From: Candidatus Magasanikbacteria bacterium CG10_big_fil_rev_8_21_14_0_10_36_16 | GTDB taxonomy: Bacteria; Patescibacteriota; Patescibacteriia; Magasanikbacterales; UBA922 | NCBI GenBank assembly: GCA_002773185.1 | Contig: PFBU01000002.1 | Span: forward strand, 1 to 7,687 | Direction of reading: 5' to 3' | DNA: 7,687 nucleotides | In this document: positions 5,607 to 7,687 of the stretch, in pieces | Numbering within the stretch: position 1 is the stretch's first letter | Layout: each line of letters starts with the position of its first letter | Notes under the pieces: model-generated | What the model saw: only the letters and a program-made list of their open reading frames with translations | The model's database searches: none | What the model was told of the DNA's origin: nothing | Position numbers and translations under genes: made by a program

Positions 5607-5725
5607 AAATGACAAATCTCAAATTACAAATTCCAACCTGTCCGCCTTTGGTGGAACAAATTACAATCTACAACACACAATATTTGTAATTTGTGGTTTG
5701 TATATTATTTGGGATTTGTTTATTT
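5607..5725. repeat. MITE-like element with imperfect terminal inverted repeats
   Basis: The left end (5607-5634) and the reverse complement of the right end (5695-5725) share ACAAATC-C/T-CAAAT followed by TACAAA, with a few gaps. Nested within, CAAATTACAAAT (5620-5631) and ATTTGTAATTTG (5682-5693) are perfect reverse complements. The centre holds a small hairpin GTCCGCCTTTGGTGGA. There is no coding capacity. It sits in the leader of the tRNA operon, seven bases before tRNA-Thr. Confidence 0.6.
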
Positions 5726-5778
5726 TTAATTGTAATTTTAAAGATCTTTGTCCTTTTCAAAATATTTTTTGCCCAAAC

Positions 5779-5807
5779 ATTATAACACTACTCTTTTATT
5801 TCGTCAA
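5779..5807 (-). promoter_or_regulatory. strong promoter of the tRNA-Thr-tRNA-Tyr operon
   Basis: On the minus strand TTGACG (5807-5802), a 17-base spacer and TATAAT (5784-5779) match the sigma70 consensus at 11 of 12 positions. The -35 lies within the last codons of the TPR gene and the -10 just after its stop. The start would be near 5772, giving a leader of about 170 bases that contains the inverted-repeat element. Confidence 0.8.
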
Positions 5808-6693
5808 TCCTTTGTCTGAATACTTCCAGCTTCTGATTATCTGGATTTATCATACGTAATTGTTTGTACCCTTCTTCTGCCAAATCTTTACGCTTGAGTA
5901 TTATACTAGTTTCTATAAAATTGTCAACATAACGAGGATTCTGTGGTTCAATGTCCAAAGCCTGTTGTATAGCTTCCATCGCTGTCTCATAATGCTTTAG
6001 ATAAAAAAGCAAATCATAGATTTTCAAAAATCTTTCAGGGTTGTTGGGATTTGTAAGCACAGCTTGTTGATAATATTCAACCGCTTTTTCTTTATTTCCT
6101 TCTTCTTCACATATTTCACCAAGTTTTACATTGGCGTCCTCATCATCAGGATCAAGTTGTAAAAGAAAATTATAAGTTTCTTTAGCTTCCTCTATTTGAT
6201 TTTGGGCATAATATACAGTAGCTAAACCACGATAAGCTTCTTTATTTTTTGGATCATATTTGAGTGATGCCAAAAATTTCTTTTCAGCTGTTGGATAATC
6301 TTCTTGTTGCAAATCATTTTGAGCATCTTTGACCAAATCTTTGGAAGCAATTACTTTTTCTTTTATTTTTTCTCTGGTAATACTTGAGCCATTGACAATT
6401 TTATTATTTTCTCCGACTTTTCTTTCTATTTTACCAACTAGAATACGGAAAGCTAACTGAATTTTTTTTAGTAATTTTACAAAGGGAGTAAGTTTATTTT
6501 TGAAATTAGCATAATATTGTTTTTCCCTTTGCTCTGATTTACGCATTATTAATTTGTTTTTACTTCTGGCCGTTTTCATTTCTGGCAAAGTATCTACGTC
6601 CAAAAGTAATAATTGTGGATATTTTCGTACAATCACAAAAACTATTATCACAAGTGATAACACAATAAGAACAAAAGGTAAAATATTAAACAT
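5788..6693 (-). CDS. membrane-anchored tetratricopeptide-repeat protein
   Basis: I do not recognise a specific family. The 301-residue protein has one N-terminal membrane helix (about 4-22) followed directly by RK, which predicts a cytoplasmic C-terminal part. Residues 39-95 are rich in Lys and Arg, and then come a linker and a TPR array. The repeats are about 118-151, 152-185, 186-219, 220-253 and 254-287. The second and third are the clearest, with the AYRGLATVYYAQNQIEEAKETY and KLGEICEEEGNKEKAVEYYQQA patterns and Asp/Asn-Pro turns between repeats. TPR arrays bind protein partners, so this is probably a scaffold at the inner face of the membrane. The start is four bases after the tpiA stop, without a Shine-Dalgarno sequence, which suggests translational coupling. 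The promoter for the tRNA operon overlaps its last codons. Confidence 0.88.
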   Translation of the reverse strand: MFNILPFVLIVLSLVIIVFVIVRKYPQLLLLDVDTLPEMKTARSKNKLIMRKSEQREKQYYANFKNKLTPFVKLLKKIQLAFRILVGKIERKVGENNKIVNGSSITREKIKEKVIASKDLVKDAQNDLQQEDYPTAEKKFLASLKYDPKNKEAYRGLATVYYAQNQIEEAKETYNFLLQLDPDDEDANVKLGEICEEEGNKEKAVEYYQQAVLTNPNNPERFLKIYDLLFYLKHYETAMEAIQQALDIEPQNPRYVDNFIETSIILKRKDLAEEGYKQLRMINPDNQKLEVFRQRIDEIKE

Positions 6694-6697
6694 AGGT

Positions 6698-7435
6698 CTA
6701 TTTCAAAACGCTTTTGATAATATTACCAAAACTAGATATCTTAGTAGAGGCGCTACCAATAAGCGCACCATCAATACTACCAAGACTAAAATATGATAAC
6801 ACATTATCTTCATCTACACTACCCCCATAGAGCACTGGCACAAAATTTTGGCTATATTTAGCTATTTCTGATTTGATAAAATCAATTCTGTCAGTAGCGT
6901 CAGCAGGCAAACAAGCATTGCCCGTGCCTATCGCCCAGACAGGTTCATAAGCTACCAAAACTTGACCTTCGTCAAAACTCAAACCTTCAAAAGCACGCAT
7001 AATTTGTTTTGCTAAACGATATCTAGTTTTGTCACTGTCTCTATCTTTCTTAGTTTCGCCAATACAAATTACTGGTTTCAAACCAGCGTCTAAATAACTT
7101 TCTACTTTAGCTCGAACATCTTTGTTGGTCTCACCAAAAAGATGACGACGTTCCGAATGTCCAGCAAGAGCATACTCACAACCAATTTCTTTGTACATTT
7201 CAGCGGAAATCATTCCTGTATAAGCACCTTTGGAAGGATGCCCTGCATCTTGAGCACCAGTCTTAATTGAAGTACTTTTCAAAATATTATTAATATCTTT
7301 CATCACCAAAGCAGTTGGAAAAACAGCAAGTTCAATTCCAGAATCATCTAACTTTTCTGTAAACAAAAAATTAGCTAGATTGACAGATTCTTCAAAGTTC
7401 AAATACATTTTCCAATTTCCAAATATATATTTCAT
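6698..7435 (-). CDS. tpiA: triosephosphate isomerase
   Basis: This glycolytic enzyme interconverts dihydroxyacetone phosphate and glyceraldehyde 3-phosphate in the cytoplasm. The 245 residues are a full-length TIM barrel. Asn7 and Lys9 in GNWKM (6-10) bind substrate. His93 in GHSERR (92-97) and Glu164 in AYEPVWAIGTG (162-172) are the catalytic pair. YGGSV (203-207) and GALIGSAS (223-230) form the phosphate grip. Three places differ from the common bacterial sequence: GNWKMY instead of GNWKMN, GAYTGMIS instead of GAYTGEIS (70-77), and GTGNACLP where GTGKTATP is usual at the end of loop 6. No catalytic residue is lost. A GAGG Shine-Dalgarno sequence (7444-7441) lies five bases before the ATG, the only good one in the window. 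The TPR gene follows in the same message. Confidence 0.97.
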   Translation of the reverse strand: MKYIFGNWKMYLNFEESVNLANFLFTEKLDDSGIELAVFPTALVMKDINNILKSTSIKTGAQDAGHPSKGAYTGMISAEMYKEIGCEYALAGHSERRHLFGETNKDVRAKVESYLDAGLKPVICIGETKKDRDSDKTRYRLAKQIMRAFEGLSFDEGQVLVAYEPVWAIGTGNACLPADATDRIDFIKSEIAKYSQNFVPVLYGGSVDEDNVLSYFSLGSIDGALIGSASTKISSFGNIIKSVLK

Positions 7436-7453
7436 ATTTTCCTCTTTGTTATT

Positions 7454-7547
7454 CTCCCCCTACTAGGGAGAGTTAGAGGAGGTCCATCTTTGAACAAGAC
7501 GTTTTATCTTGCTAAAGACCTCCCCTAACCCCTCCTAATAGCGGTAG
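7454..7547. repeat. long inverted repeat in the tpiA leader
   Basis: The 31-base left arm (7454-7484) matches the reverse complement of 7517-7547 at 24 positions. The core GAGGAGGTC/GACCTCCCC is the best conserved part, and several mismatches are G-to-A changes that would still allow G-U pairing in RNA. In the centre CAAGA (7495-7499) pairs with TCTTG (7507-7511), extended by CTTTG/TAAAG. The arm containing CCTCCCCTAACCCCTCCT is GC-rich compared with its surroundings and looks like a dispersed element. Confidence 0.7.
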
Positions 7548-7573
7548 TGTACAGTAATTTTAATCAAAATCAA
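7546..7573 (-). promoter_or_regulatory. candidate tpiA promoter
   Basis: On the minus strand TTGATT (7573-7568), a 16-base spacer and TACACT (7551-7546) match the consensus at four of six positions each. The start would be near 7540, so the leader would begin inside the inverted repeat. A promoter beyond the window edge is equally possible. Confidence 0.4.
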
Positions 7574-7644
7574 GAAAATTACGCACAACCTTGCAAAGAT
7601 TTGCCACAGGTCGAGTGTTGAACCTTTTTCTTGAACATTTAAGC

Positions 7645-7680
7645 GTCATCCCGAGCGACTGAAAGGAGTCGAGGGACCCC
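7645..7680. repeat. GTCATCCCGAGCG-type intergenic repeat, partly at the edge
   Basis: Bases from 7645 begin GTCATCCCGAGCGACT. CGACT (7656-7660) pairs with AGTCG (7667-7671), and TCCC (7649-7652) with GGGA (7673-7676). Repeats with this wording are common between genes in many bacterial genomes. The element may continue past the window. I see no gene between 7436 and the right end. Confidence 0.6.
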
Positions 7681-7687
7681 CTTGCTG

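Noticed and set aside
2070..5725. CRISPR array or tandem repeat locus
   Set aside because: The repeats are inverted pairs with unrelated sequences, not regularly spaced direct copies, and no cas gene is present.
6554..6796. 80-residue plus-strand open frame across the tpiA-TPR junction
   Set aside because: It is opposite two well-supported genes and has no recognisable motif or ribosome site.
7548..7644. Short coding fragment at the right side
   Set aside because: No frame with a plausible start, protein-like composition or ribosome site is visible; only small palindromes such as GCAAA-GA-TTTGC occur.

Overview
The window is AT-rich and densely coding, and it carries only chromosomal housekeeping genes. 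They are typA/bipA, mutM, a peroxiredoxin of the Bcp/PrxQ family, a MATE-family exporter, tRNA-Tyr, tRNA-Thr, a membrane-anchored TPR protein and tpiA. All but the peroxiredoxin gene are on the minus strand. Three things suggest a Candidatus Patescibacteria (CPR, Parcubacteria-like) genome: the overall character of the proteins, the almost complete lack of Shine-Dalgarno sequences (only tpiA has a clear one), and short spacers filled with hairpin repeats. This placement is inference. I see no phage, plasmid, CRISPR or transposase gene.

Layout by region. Bases 1-145 hold a compact unit on the minus strand: a perfect consensus promoter (TTGACA-N17-TATAAT) followed at once by a long, branched stem-loop and a broken T-tract. 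It is a candidate small RNA, and its 5' part resembles the first quarter of a tRNA. typA follows (200-1990) with its own very good promoter. mutM (2174-3031) and bcp (3337-3786) diverge from a 305-base spacer with overlapping promoter elements and several inverted repeats. bcp converges with the MATE gene (3927-5276); between them lie a terminator and a further inverted repeat. Next comes a tRNA-Thr/tRNA-Tyr operon (5354-5600) whose promoter begins inside the 3' end of the TPR gene and which ends in a strong terminator. Last is a tpiA-TPR pair (7435 down to 5788) with a 4-base gap. The right edge carries a long inverted repeat in the tpiA leader and part of a common GTCATCCCGAGCG-type repeat.

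Functional links. The peroxiredoxin detoxifies peroxides and MutM removes oxidised guanine. They share a divergent promoter region containing a 7-7-7 palindrome, so joint control is plausible. TpiA is glycolytic, and the TPR gene behind it is probably translated from the same message. The tRNA-Thr(UGU)-tRNA-Tyr(GUA) order matches thrU-tyrU of E. coli.

No novel multi-gene system is visible. What stands out is the non-coding DNA: nearly every spacer holds a hairpin or inverted-repeat element, several placed where a transcript would begin, plus the small-RNA candidate at the left edge.
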